A DNA stretch of 64,000 bases from the NCBI GenBank assembly GCA_004123355.1, contig SCHM01000001.1:682001-746000 (forward strand), in the 5' to 3' direction. Positions 10,436 to 27,765 of the stretch are shown here, in pieces. The position numbers were made by a program, and so were the translations under genes. The notes below the pieces were generated by a model that saw nothing but the letters and a program-made list of their open reading frames with translations, did not search any database and had not been told where the DNA came from. The DNA comes from Amphirosellinia nigrospora. Its lineage: Eukaryota; Ascomycota; Sordariomycetes; Xylariales; Xylariaceae. Every line of letters begins with the position of its first letter. Within the stretch, counting starts at the first letter, position 1.

Positions 10436-12455
10436 GCAGGTACCTAGGTACCCGACCTTCTTGCTCATCCTATATTTGAGTTTCTGGGCCTTGGTTCCTG
10501 ATGGAGCGGCGAAAGTATTACTGTATATTTTGCCATGATTCACCCGCCGATATAAGGAGTCGGTTAGGTTACGCGTCTTGGAGGTGAACATGGCGGGAAG
10601 CACGCCCACAACATAGACTAGATATTAATTGCTAATACATGACGAGTTTGAACGAGTTTCTAGGAAACCCCGGGTCGGCTGACAGGTTTGCAATCTTGTT
10701 CGCTACGCACAAGGCGGTGAAGCATGTGGTCAAAGGAGATTTCGTACTCTCTTGTGGAATGCCAGGCTGTGTTTGCATTGACCCCCAAGCAACACAAACA
10801 TAAAGCGAAGTGTAGCAGTCAATCCCCCAAAAACCAAACAGGCTTTTTTGGTTTGGTCTCGATAGACCAATTATAGAAAGTACAGCATACCTATAACTTG
10901 GGTTTGAAACAAACAAAACTGTAAAAAAAGCAAATTTTTTATGAACAAATTCAATAATTTTTAAATAGGGCATGCAAGTCCATCTGCCGAGGTAGATACT
11001 ATACCTATAGGTATACTAGCAGCATCATCAATAAGCACAGCGATTATATGAGGTGGACACACATGAGGCAGTCACGAGATTGGGAGTAGGCACAACGCAT
11101 ATTGGGATAGTGATGTGTTCAACGTTCCTACTTCAAACACACCTACCTAGTACCTAAGTATAATCACATGGTCATATCACCAAGCGAGCCGGGACACAGC
11201 TGCATGGATACCTGCTACACTGGTATGTGTAGATGCCTCCTACCAATTTCTGCCTCCTCTTCTATCGACTGGCGAGCACTTCATTCTCCTGATACCTTGG
11301 TACGTACCTACTCTATTTATTCCGACTTATCTGCCTGCCTACCTACCTAAGTACCTACCTCTTACCTCTGACCTATCTTAGGTGTTTGTTTACAACTAAG
11401 CTAGGTACCTACAAGTCCAACATTAGCTACCTACCTATCTACTGAAGGTACTCGAAGTACTCACGCGACGTGTCGCCTATCACGCAACTCGACCCTCTTA
11501 TCAACTTCTCTGCGTTACCTGTTCGTCTTGTTTCACCGTTCGTTCATCTACAACTACAATTACACATAGTCCCCTCCTCCTACAGACTACATCTCTGCAT
11601 CACGACGGTTCATTCCCAAATTGTGAGACTTGTCGCGGCTATAACTGAAACATTCAACTTGCGGCTTGAGTTGCGCATTCACTCCTTTCTCGCTCGCTGC
11701 CAAGTATCGTCAAGCCAGAGCCGGGAGCACAACAACGCACCAAGCCTCGCAACATATACCCTACTCTCTGCACTCTGCATTCTACCTTATACACTCTACG
11801 ATCTCGCCTGCGCTGCAGCCTTTGACAATCCAAGAGATACCACTACAACTAGAGTAAGTCCAAGACTTGGTCCTATTCACCAACGATGAAAACACGCTGC
11901 AGAAAGGTCCCTTGTCTTGCTTCGGTGGCTTGTCTTAGCCCCATTCTCTCATAATCTCCTCCCTTCAGCAATGCCATTCCTTCATATCTACGCGCTATCT
12001 ATGTTTCCCGAGTTCTCTGGAGCACGCACACACTTGCGTTCATCTCACATTTATCCTTTAATGCCTGCTCGCAGACCCTGCTGCCGGGGCAACTCTTGCA
12101 CCTCAACCCCCACATCTCTTAATCCTTTTCCTCACCTCGCTCTTTAGCTGTCATTCGTTTTAGCACATTTCATAACTTGTCACCTGTTGCCTATTCACCC
12201 TTCTGGTTCTCTTGTGGCCATCGTTGTTGATAGACAATAACCAAGGGCCTAATCATACTACCAACTACTATTTTGCCACTCACTAGTTTCCCATTTCTTG
12301 CGCCTTCAGTTTACAGTCACTCATTTGCTTGTTTTGGTCATCGACGGTACGCTGACCCTCTAGTCACTCATTATTTTCCCCTTTTGCCCTGCGCGACACT
12401 CTGGTTTGAAAGTGCGCCAACCTTGATAACTTCGGTCCCCTATCATTGCGCGATC
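10436..12455. other. Intergenic and GH17 leader, CT-rich
   Basis: No gene is supported in this 2-kb region. The right half (about 11470-12450) is strongly pyrimidine-rich on the plus strand and probably includes the transcribed leader of the GH17 gene. Long open frames there consist of Ser/Leu/Pro/His codons that follow the CT bias rather than a protein. The left half carries TACCTA-type short repeats. Confidence 0.5.
11330..11456. repeat. TACCT/AGGTA short-repeat cluster
   Basis: Clustered imperfect copies of CTACCTAC, AAGTACCT and TAGGTACC occur here (for example ctacctacctaagtacctacctcttacct). The same TACCTAGG-type word recurs elsewhere in the window, near 10437-10452, 11147, 32187, 32646-32662 and 34252-34265. 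It therefore looks like a genome-wide intergenic word rather than a local satellite. Confidence 0.7.
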
Positions 12456-13907
12456 ATGAGACTCCTCCTTGTGATCGCTTTTACTCTTCTATCCCTTCTT
12501 CACCAGTCGCTCGGACAGCCAGGTAAGTTCCCTCAACTGGCACCTATGGTCATCATTGAACGCCAGCAAAGGCGACTGACTGGCTATAAGCACATCGCCA
12601 TGGCCGACACCGACATCGAGCCAACCGCGCCTTGAACCAGAAGAGAGACAGAATCACTATTAGTGATGCTCTGCTCCCAGAGGCCACCGAATTCCCTGAG
12701 GTTGTTGTCTACGTTGACCAATTCGGAGATCCTTTCCGCACCGCTACCGAGACAGTTGTCTATATACCTAAGGAAACCCGCTGCCCGAGTCTGTACCCGC
12801 AGTAGTGACGCCTTCTCCTATCGTGACACCTACGTTTGTCACGACCCCTTCTCTTGTCGCGACGCCTTCTTCTGTCGCTGCGCCACCCCTCCACCGCCGG
12901 CTGCCGAATCCGCGCCGGAGCCGAGCTCTAAGCAGCAGCCCAGCTCGGTGGCTCCAGCAGCTGAGTCGACCTCCTCACCACCACCCAATTCATCTCCCCA
13001 ACCAGATACATCGTCTTCAGGTAGCGGTCTTCACGGTGTTACCTATTCTCCATACAAGGGCGACAGCAATTGCAAAACTGCAGCCGAGGTCGACAGAGAT
13101 TTTTCCCTCTTCTCCCAGGACTATGGAGTTGTCCGCCTATATGGCGTTGATTGTAATCAGGTTTCCACGGTGTCCCAGGCAGCTAAGAAGTATGGCAACA
13201 AGCTCTTCTTGGGTATTTTCGATATCCATGACGTAGACTCGGCCGTAGCCACTATGGCGGCTGGCTTGAACTACGACTGGAGTATGGTTGACACTGTGTC
13301 TGTTGGGAATGAGCTGGTCAACAACGGTGGCGCGACTGTAGCCCAGTCGCTTGCAGCACTTAACACAGCACGCTCTTGTCTAAGAGCAGCAGGGTACCAA
13401 GGCCCTGTGGTTATTGTTGATACGTTTGTTGCGGTTCTCAATCATCCTGAGCTGTGCGATCACTCCGATTACTGCGCCGTTAATGTCCATCCTTTCTTCG
13501 ATGGCAACACCGAAGCGCCGAATTCTGGCCAATTCGTGGATTCTATAACAGAGGATATTCGAAGCAAGCTAGCCGACCCGACCAAGCGTATTGTGGTCAC
13601 CGAGACCGGGTGGCCTTGGAAAGGTGAGCCCAATGGCGTTGCCATTCCGGGCCTAGATCACCAAGCTGCCGCCCTTTCGTCGATTAGAGGCGTATTTACC
13701 AACAATGCGTCCGACGTTTTCCTGTTTACTGCATTCAATGACCTGTGGAAGAAGGCCGAAGCGAGCACGTTTATGGCCGAGCAATTTGGGGCATGGGCGG
13801 ACGATACTCACCCTGTGACCAGTAGGGCAGGTAGAGAACAGAATAGGGTGCGTTTCAAATTCAATGTAGACGCACGATACAGGAATACGACGAAGAAACT
13901 TGGCTGA
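12456..13907 (+). CDS. Secreted GH17 beta-1,3-glucanase (btgE/SCW family)
   Basis: The ATG at 12456 opens a signal peptide (MRLLLVIAFTLLSLLHQSLG). A 68-nt intron (12523-12590) leads in phase to a His/Arg-rich pro-region ending in NQKR, a Kex2-type site. Next come a TETVVYIP segment, a Thr/Pro/Ser-rich linker (VTPSPIVTPTFVTTPSLV) and the GH17 barrel starting at LHGVTYSPYKGDSNCKT. The acid/base Glu is in VSVGNELVNNG and the nucleophile Glu in VVTETGWPW. The family acts on cell-wall beta-1,3-glucan during remodelling and is usually wall-linked. Two one-base losses in C runs, near 12803 and 12884, split the linker. The last 25 residues after FGAWADD do not resemble the usual C terminus, so another break may lie near 13800. 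Confidence 0.88.
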
Positions 13908-14542
13908 GGAACAGTCATGAATCAGTTTGGTTGGAAGGTATGATGATGAACTGGAGACGTGATACGATTTTGCAAGCATTCTTTCTTTTTAGTTAGAAAT
14001 ACATGCTTGATTTGTCTGCTCGTAATTCTGCTCCGTAAATGTCGCTCAGTTTTCCGTGCCATCTGTATTGTTTCTTCGGGCTTGAGCTTTTCAACCAGCT
14101 TACTTTCTCACGTAAACTACCGTATCGAAGGCCACAGAGAATTAGTGCCGGAGATGCAGAATTGGATCAAGAATTCTCATAGAGGGTGGCCTCAGTTGGG
14201 GTCCGTCTGAAAGCAAGATACCAGTGTGTGAATAGCTTACTGCTGATTCTGATACTTGAGATTTCTTCCAGGTTTGTTTATATGTTAATGTTGGCGCTAG
14301 CGTTGACGTGCATAGGCATAACCACCCACCTCATCCATTCTCTATCCCCTCCAGACTTACCGCTCTCCTACCCTCCATTTATTAGCATTTGAAACGACGA
14401 ACTTCTCAAGTCGTGTTCTTTCAAATGCACGTAGTCAATGCATATTTCCGTCAACGACGGAGGGAAAAGGAAATAAAGGTAAATGCCTAATCTGTCTAAG
14501 TATATAATAGTATAAAGGATTGGCGTTAACGATGTAGTATAG
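13908..14542. other. Intergenic; probable first exon of HET gene not located
   Basis: No complete gene is visible. The coding frame of the HET fusion begins right after a TATAG acceptor-like site at 14542. The one nearby ATG (14532) is followed at once by a stop, and no single inserted base joins it to the frame. A short first exon is therefore expected in this interval. Confidence 0.4.
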
Positions 14543-17009
14543 GAAATTGTTGGTTTAGCTTCCGCATGTGGGTCGACTCTTGGTGGCATTGTTGCTCTCA
14601 TCGAGCAGGCGACACGAGCACGGGATTGCACCGAGAATTGGACGAAATATCTTGATGACGTGATAATTCAAATCAAGATCACGATACAGATCCTCGAGAA
14701 AGTTGTTGTCCAAGACAAAACTGATCTTCAAGGCCCAGATGTCTGCTCGGCAATTACGCTTATCAACGACGGAGCCGAGAAGCTCAACTCAACGATCAAA
14801 AGTCAAACTAGATCTTTAGGGGGAAATAGCATACGAGTCTTCCTCGGAGAGGACTTCGAAAACGCACGCGAGGTTCTGTACCAGGCTCAAACTAACCTCG
14901 TTGTTTCGCTTGTTGCGAACAGAGTCAGCGATGCGAATGTCTTCAACATCAACATTAGAATTGTAGATCGAATCAGGAAGTGCTTCATCGAATGCGAAGG
15001 GGCAATCCGCGAGCCACCGATTCTCCAACTGCTCAAAGAGAAACAATCATCGGTAGGAGATGGCTCTCAGTTACAGCTTGGCGAGCAGAGCTTCGGAACC
15101 CTCATAACGGAGGCACAAGCATCAAACCTTACAATAGGCCGAGATCTATCAACACAACACTCGCTTCCACTGCCGTTACAGAGGAGCATATATACCTACA
15201 GCCCTTACCCAACGGTCACATTCGAGTTGCCCAACTGTATCCGGGCCAGTCCAGCGACGACATAGTCGTCAGACTTCGTCATGAACCATTCCAGTCGCAC
15301 AAAGTCCCGATCTACGAGGCTCTTTCATATGTCTGGGGCTCCAAGGCCACAATGAGCCGGGTGCAGGTTGCGGAAGCTACCATTAACGGCGAGCTATGTG
15401 TGACGAGAAACCTGGATGTCGCGCTCAGGCACCTTCGATATACTGACAGGCCGCGGTTCTTATGGGTCGATGCTATTTGCATTGACCAGCTGAACAACGT
15501 CGAAAAGGGGCCACAAGTTGCTATGATGGGCGAAATATACCGTCTGGCCGCGCGTGTCGTCGTGTGGCTAGGACCTGAGCAGAACCATAGCGACCGAGCC
15601 ATGTCATGGCTAGAGTACATGGGCTCTCAAGTTGATTATGGCTACAGCCTCACCCTTTGCCTGGGGCTGACGAGTCCATAGCTGATGCCAATGTCCAGCA
15701 CCCTTAGGAGCAGCTGATACCTCGTACTTATACCACTTGCTCTGTCGTCCGTGGTTTGAGAGGTTGTGGGTTCGGCAGGAGATCATCCTGGCGAACAAGG
15801 ATGCCGTAGTCCTATGCGGCTCCTGCGTTGTCCCATGGCAGCTATTTCGACGCGGGTTGGCGTGCGTTTATTACAAACCCCAGCAATTTCTCCAGCATAG
15901 CCACCCACTATCTGCCCGGGCCGGGGTATTAAGGAGCTTGATTGCCGAGCGCCCTCGAGGCTCCCCCATAAACGAGATGCGAATCATTTTCGGCGGCTTG
16001 CAATGCCAGGAACCAGTAGACAGAGTATATGCGTTATTGGGGCTGCTACATAAAACCATAGATCTGGATATACGACCCAACTATACCAAATCCGCAGCCC
16101 AGGTCTATGACGATCTATACACGCAGTATATCAACAAGACATCTGACCTTCGCTTTTTGGCCGTGTGCCAACTTTCAGACCCGCCGAAGGGACCAAGCTG
16201 GCAGCCCAAATGGTCTTGGGATACGTCAGCCGCACGAGAAAATTCCGTTCTGCCGCTCGTGTTTGCATCGGGCCACTTCCATGCATCGTCACCCACTCCC
16301 AGCGCCGGGAAGCTGAGGGTGACAGGCGTGTCGGTCGACAGAATACAGCGAGTCGCAGAAAATCACGTGGGAGACTGGGTCGTGTTCAGCGATCTCGCAG
16401 CACTGATCCGCGATGCCTTCTTCTTCCCGCCCAGGTTACTCTCTGGCGACTACATATCCGGCGGGACTCTCCTGGAGGCGCTTACCCGCGCCATGTTCCT
16501 CGACGTGTTCGACGAGAATTTCTCGCCCGTCCGAAAGGATTTCCCCGAACTATCTGCCAGCAAGGAGCTGCTCGGGCGCCTTCTCGAGGGAGCTGATACG
16601 ACCCTCTTCAGCAGGGAAGAAGACTTTGCTCTCCTGACATCTGCCAATGACGCCCTCCAAGGCAGGTGCGTGTTTGAGACGGACGAAGGTTTCGTCGGGC
16701 TCGCCCCCCTGAACGCCAAGGCCGGCGACGAGATCTGTGTCCTCGCGCGGCAGCAATGTGCCCATGGTGCTAAGGCACGTAGCCGAGGACGGGTATCTCG
16801 TAGTCGGGGGCTGTTACACGTGTGGCATCAGCAACGGCGAGGCACTGCTCGGACCACTCCCAGAAGAAATTCGTCTAATTAATTTCTGGATAACACGAGA
16901 CAGGTTTACAGACATACATTCATCAACAAGAAGACTGGTTCTCGGTCGCTGGCCGACCCTAGACTCAGGAATTGGCCCATCGATCATGAGGAGTACCATA
17001 AGCAGGTGA
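14543..17009 (+). CDS. HeLo-like N-terminal domain fused to HET domain, frame-broken
   Basis: Residues from EIVGLASACGSTL to about LQLLKEKQSS form an alpha-helical N-terminal region like the fungal HeLo-like/STAND N-terminal domains (IALIEQ-type start, WTKYLDDVIIQIKITIQILE). A canonical HET domain follows: IYEALSYVWGSKATMSR, RFLWVDAICIDQLNNVEKG, GEIYRLAARVVVWLGP and LLCRPWFERLWVRQEI. The C-terminal part ends in DGYLVVGGCYTCGISNGEAL. HET domains trigger heterokaryon-incompatibility cell death, and HeLo-type domains are often membrane-active effectors. The linkage suggests a self-recognition protein, by inference. One-base breaks near 15165, 15633, 15702 and 16755 interrupt the frame. The start is unresolved. 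Given that many other genes here show the same kind of break, pseudogene status cannot be decided. Confidence 0.78.
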
Positions 17010-18351
17010 GGCGAAGGAGCAATCCTTTGAGCCTCGATCCCGAGGTCTTCCGGTCGAGGGGTTCACGTGCGATCATTTACTTTAATCTAGAGATTTCCAT
17101 TCGTTGCTTGAAATGGGGGGAACGTCACCTCCTTTTACTATGAGATTTACCCCATGCATGAGTTTACCCATCAAGTCCTAAAGCTCGATTGATTCTCACA
17201 CGACTCTATTACTTGGAAACCCCAATTTATAGCACAAATGCAACGCCCGAGAAACATGTCTACAGAGAGGACATAAGTGAAGCGGCCACGCCCGGAGTCA
17301 CTAAAACCAGCAGAGTTGAGTCTATGCGACGAGGGATTATGGGAAAGCTTAAATCGTCGCCAACACTAACACCAATAGTATTGACTATCAAGCTTCGTAG
17401 CGAAGCTGCTGTCTTCTGAGTTGCCATCAGACTTCCTACGCCGGTTATAGAGAAGGTCAGCATGGTAACCATACTTATACCGTGTTCTATATTAAAACTG
17501 AACCCTAGAATATATGTCACTCACCTAGAATCCGTCGCTGGTCATACAGAATGAGCCTTCCAAAACAATGGTAGCCAAAACTTATATGGAAGTCCTCTTC
17601 ACGATATTCACATTCGATAAAAACAGGCTCTTACCCGAAACCCTCAACTCAACTTCTGCCACCTTGAGGTCGCGACCATCGCCTCGACTTCCTAAAGAAT
17701 AGCCAACTTACTTTGGATGGGTTCGTCTCCTTTCTCGACATCTCAGATTCTTAGATCAAGGTTGGCTTTTATGGAAATGTAGAAGATGAATCGTAGTATC
17801 TATCCTTAATATTTTGAGTGGACATGGGCACACGCGTGAGGGTGGTGCTCTATCAACCTAAAACAACATTAAATGACCTTATTGCCTCTTAAAGTGAGGG
17901 ACGACTCTGCACGTTTACGAGCGACAACATAATGGGGGCTAAGGATCCTAGGATGTTGTCAAAGTAGCGATGCAAGCGTGCAATCTGTTTCGATTTAAGG
18001 GTAATGTGTTGCATTGATTAAATATTTACAAACCAAGTGCCTCGCTACTTGTTTGCATTAGGCCACTCTACTTCTATGTTGATACGGAACAACGCTGGCA
18101 TTATGATTTTCATGACGATGTAAATGCAACAATTAAGACAACCTTATCATTTGCTGAAAAAAAGAACCCAGTATTTATGCCTGCAAGTCTAACAGAACCG
18201 AACAGAAGAGTGAAAATGTGTACTATGCCGCCCCAGCAAATAGGTACAAGACCGCAACAAAATGTTGGCATGCTTCGCCTCGAAGCCAATCCCAACCATT
18301 ATTGGTTGGCGCCTAGCCATCTGCCTATAATACACGAGCCCACAAAACAAT
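17010..18351. other. Intergenic between HET gene and FKS1 3' end
   Basis: No supported gene. An 86-codon minus frame at 17260-17520 is hydrophobic but starts at GTG and has no family resemblance. Base composition is AT-rich towards 17800-18150. Confidence 0.45.
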
Positions 18352-24260
<5,909 letters not shown>

Positions 24261-24505
24261 CTTTACGATCGCCGAGCTTGCAGACGGATAGGTGCAAAAT
24301 TCTACACGTAAGGGTCGTTAGCGGATCGGTTCACACGAGCCTGAACAATTCATCAAGAACTGTGGTTTACTTACAAATCCGGATCATTTACGATTGACGC
24401 GCGCTGCTAGTTCTAAGAACGTGTCGTCGATTAAGAATTAATTGATGATAGGATGTATATGTGGCCGGCCACAAGAGTAATTCGTGACAGGATGCGTTGA
24501 TACAG

Positions 24506-24531
24506 TCAATCACCTCGGGTACGGTGATTGA
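24506..24531. promoter_or_regulatory. Perfect inverted repeat upstream of FKS1
   Basis: TCAATCACC (24506-24514) and GGTGATTGA (24523-24531) are perfect reverse complements separated by 8 nt. A third half-copy (GGTGATTGA) occurs about 15 nt further on at 24547-24555. The site lies about 250 bp upstream of the FKS1 start codon, so a transcription factor dimer site or an RNA hairpin in the leader is plausible. The role is inference. Confidence 0.5.
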
Positions 24532-24902
24532 GCCAAGTAGCGATTGGTGATTGACCAACTGTAGAAAGGGTCAATCCGTGGTGCGCTGCTGGGGGCGAGA
24601 TTTGGGGCTCCGTATTGTTGACCTAGCGATATGGTTAGGTTGAGCAAACACGTTTGGGGCAACGGCGTTGGATTGGAGGCTAGTGGTGTGTCGACGGTTG
24701 TTAGGCGGTCACTAGAGAGATTGTGGCCCGCTGTACGGGGGGTTGCGATAGGGGGGGTGCGGGCAGTGTTGGCCAGGGATGGGCAGCCACGCTCATGCCA
24801 ACCTAATTCGCGCTATGACGGGTTCCTGAGATAGATGCACTTGGATAAGGAGCGATGGATGGCGAATGGCGGATGGCGTTCAACGTCGACTTCGAACGGT
24901 TG

Positions 24903-24931
24903 CACAACACACAACACACAACACACAACAC
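24903..24931. repeat. CACAACA minisatellite
   Basis: About four head-to-tail copies of a seven-base CACAACA unit, in the region upstream of FKS1. Confidence 0.85.
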
Positions 24932-27740
24932 GCGCTTGCTCACCTATGCGGAATCAATCCCTTGTCCTTCTCCAGATACCCCTTGCCTAACAAAGTCGGA
25001 CTCTTCGATATCTCTTTTAAGCATGAACGATCGGTTGGCTTTGTTTCCACGTTTCGGCTTCCTGGGCGCGAGCCAGCAGGTACCGGGCGGTCGCGAGCGA
25101 ATAAGTCCACAACGAGCGTGATGATTGGAATTAACGAATGAATAAGATACAGTCCGCTTCGGTCTGTGTCTACTATTGTTGTCCTCCTGTGCAGTCCACG
25201 GTCGTCCAGAACAGATGGGAAGGGGAAGAAAGTGAGTGGGAGGTCTGAGGAGGAAAGGGTAAAAGGCGAGACGAAAAAGCGAGTGTTAATCGGTTTCCAC
25301 CTGGATCGAGGTGCTCGTCGCAAATAGGGAAGGGGGAAAGGGGACGGCCCACTTAGGATCTGGGATCGATGAGGTGGGAAAATCAAGAAAATTGTCAAAA
25401 GGAGAGGGACCGGGGGATGGAGGCGAGCCGTGCAGCAAGCATCAACTACAGGCACCTATCAGGGGCAGAATATCTACTGTAATGTGCAGACAGTGACAGA
25501 AGGTATACAGTTGTAGTTACTGTGCAATACTTACCGCCACCGGTTACCAATTTCATTAAGATTGATACTGTGTTCTAGTCCTTTAGGATACTGTCGACAC
25601 CATCGCGAGCTGTTGAACGCCTGAAAGGGGTAAGATCGAGATCAATAGCGGTAAAGTGGATGTGTACCATAGCCAATTTTGGCTGACACGACACACTGTG
25701 AAACTACCAAAAGTCGGCAAGTGGCAAAGAAACGAAGGGGCTGTGGCTGTGAGAGGTATTGTCGTGTTTGAGCCAGTATCCACTTCTACTATCAGATACT
25801 TACTCAGCGAAAAAAGATTCAAAAACTCATACGATTGGCTGATATGAACAGGGAGGCTTCCAACTTCCCCGTAACAGTTACACAACCACAGAGGGGCCGC
25901 AGCGGCCGAATACATCACAGGTAGGTAGTAAAGGCACAACCTCTAGACTCGCTCTTCTCTCACTCTCTCTTCGCCCCAGTATACACCAACAGCATGTGGG
26001 TAGAATACTGCACAAAGAAGATGAAGAAGGACAATAACAAAAACACACACTTTGTCCTGGGTGACACGCGTCATTCCAACATCTACAGCGCATACCAGAC
26101 ATATTGTCTACACACTCCTTGCTTGAGTAGACAGCTAGCACCACATAACCAGATAGGTGAATTCGACAACTCGACAATCATTCAGCATGGAATGGTAGGT
26201 AGCAACCCAGCAACCCTTCGCATTGATGGCCGCCTTCGAAAGCTGCGCCACCTGATGATGTCTGCACCGACATTGCGTCACTTTAGCTGTTGCGTGCATG
26301 ATACTGTACACATACTAAGTACAAAACAACCATACGGAACACAACAATCCCTACCCATACTACCTCCTTGTAAGTGTTAGCTAGAAGGCGAAAAACATAT
26401 TTTATGCTTGGCTCGATGGCATTCGACCTCACAGGACCGCATTGGAATTCACAACTAGCCACATGAGCCGTCATTAATCCATATCAAGAAATTTATTTCT
26501 ACCTAGAAAAATTATCGAATCTCTATCAAGCTGGACCCGAGTCATACTGTGGCTTCGCACACGACTATCACTACCTAGATCTATTCATCGAATTGCTGAT
26601 CTTATTAGTGCTGACCGATTATTTATAACGTTCCGATCACCGAACAAGATATTGCCTTCCTGCCCGCCGTGCTGCACGCTGCTGTAGGATTAAATTGCAC
26701 TGGTTGGAATGGCCGGCTCTACGTGTGGCACATGTCTATATGTACCTCCGGCGTCCCGCAAATGCGACCGAGATGGCAAATCAGACTACCTACCACGCGC
26801 AAGGCACTGGGCCAAGTACGAGCTTTTGTGCAGATACTATGTCACTCCATATTAAGTGCCGCATTTTATTTCCGTACAGAAAACAAACTACCTAGGTACT
26901 CTACTTCGTACATGGTACGCACACAGTACTGCTACCGTGGACTTATTCGATGCCCTCTATCGTGTATAACTAGAACGATGCACCGAGAGTTCTACATAGT
27001 GTTGATGTCTGACACGGGATCCTGACAAGAGTCGGAACTGGCGGGAATTGCCAGGTGGGGTATTTCTTTTCCCTTAAGCTTAAACCAGGTTCCCATGGCA
27101 TTGCTGCTTTGCAATACTTAGACTGCTGGATTAGACATAATCACCACTCTAATCGCTTGACAAATCGACTTCGTAGGGCACAGTCTAAGAGCCGGACAGC
27201 GCCGAGCGACTCGTCTATGGGCACTCCACTATCGGTATAGTGTACAAGTATACTCTACTGTACTAGTGTAGTGTAAACCGCTCCACCTCCCGTCCACGTC
27301 ACGTCGCCATGCCAAGATAAAGCCGAACGGGCTAGCGCGGTGACAATCCCCAATCAACGAAGCCAACGCTTCCAGTGCGCATAGACTAGCTCCAGTCATA
27401 TGCAGGTACCAGCCGCTTCTGAGTGCGTGCCTTGGCGGTAACCATGTTCGAAATGGTTGGCAGTGATCACTATGACGCTTCCATTTTAAATAATGGCCGA
27501 CTATTCGCCCGTTTTCTTCGCCTAACAATTCAGAAGAGCTTATGAATCCAAAGTGTCGGTCACAAATGACCACAATTCCAATATATTTCAGCTTATTATG
27601 TTTATGCCTTGAAATTGTGGGCGGGCGTGTTGGCCGCTACCAATGTTTCACCATCATATTATGGGAACAAACATCCATGAACTTATCCCATTTCAGACAT
27701 ACTATGCACAAACAGAGGCTAATATTTTAAGATCTGGATA

Positions 27741-27765
27741 ACCCATTCTAGAAGAATGGGTTTTT
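27741..27765 (+). other. Hairpin followed by T-tract
   Basis: ACCCATTCT (27741-27749) and AGAATGGGT (27753-27761) form a perfect 9-bp stem with a 3-nt loop, directly followed by four more T. It resembles a stem plus oligo-T end signal as used by RNA polymerase III, but no transcript with A and B boxes is visible just upstream. Confidence 0.45.

Noticed and set aside
11470-11889. Long plus-strand frame upstream of the GH17 gene
   Set aside because: It follows the strong CT bias of the leader region and encodes low-complexity Ser/Leu/His/Pro without domain; its opening codon is not a convincing start.
14532-14534. ATG just before the HeLo-like domain as the start codon
   Set aside because: A stop follows immediately and no single inserted base can connect it to the domain frame without meeting another stop.
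17260-17520. Hydrophobic minus-strand frame resembling a membrane protein
   Set aside because: It lacks an ATG at its start, has no family match that I recognise, and sits alone between two 3' ends.
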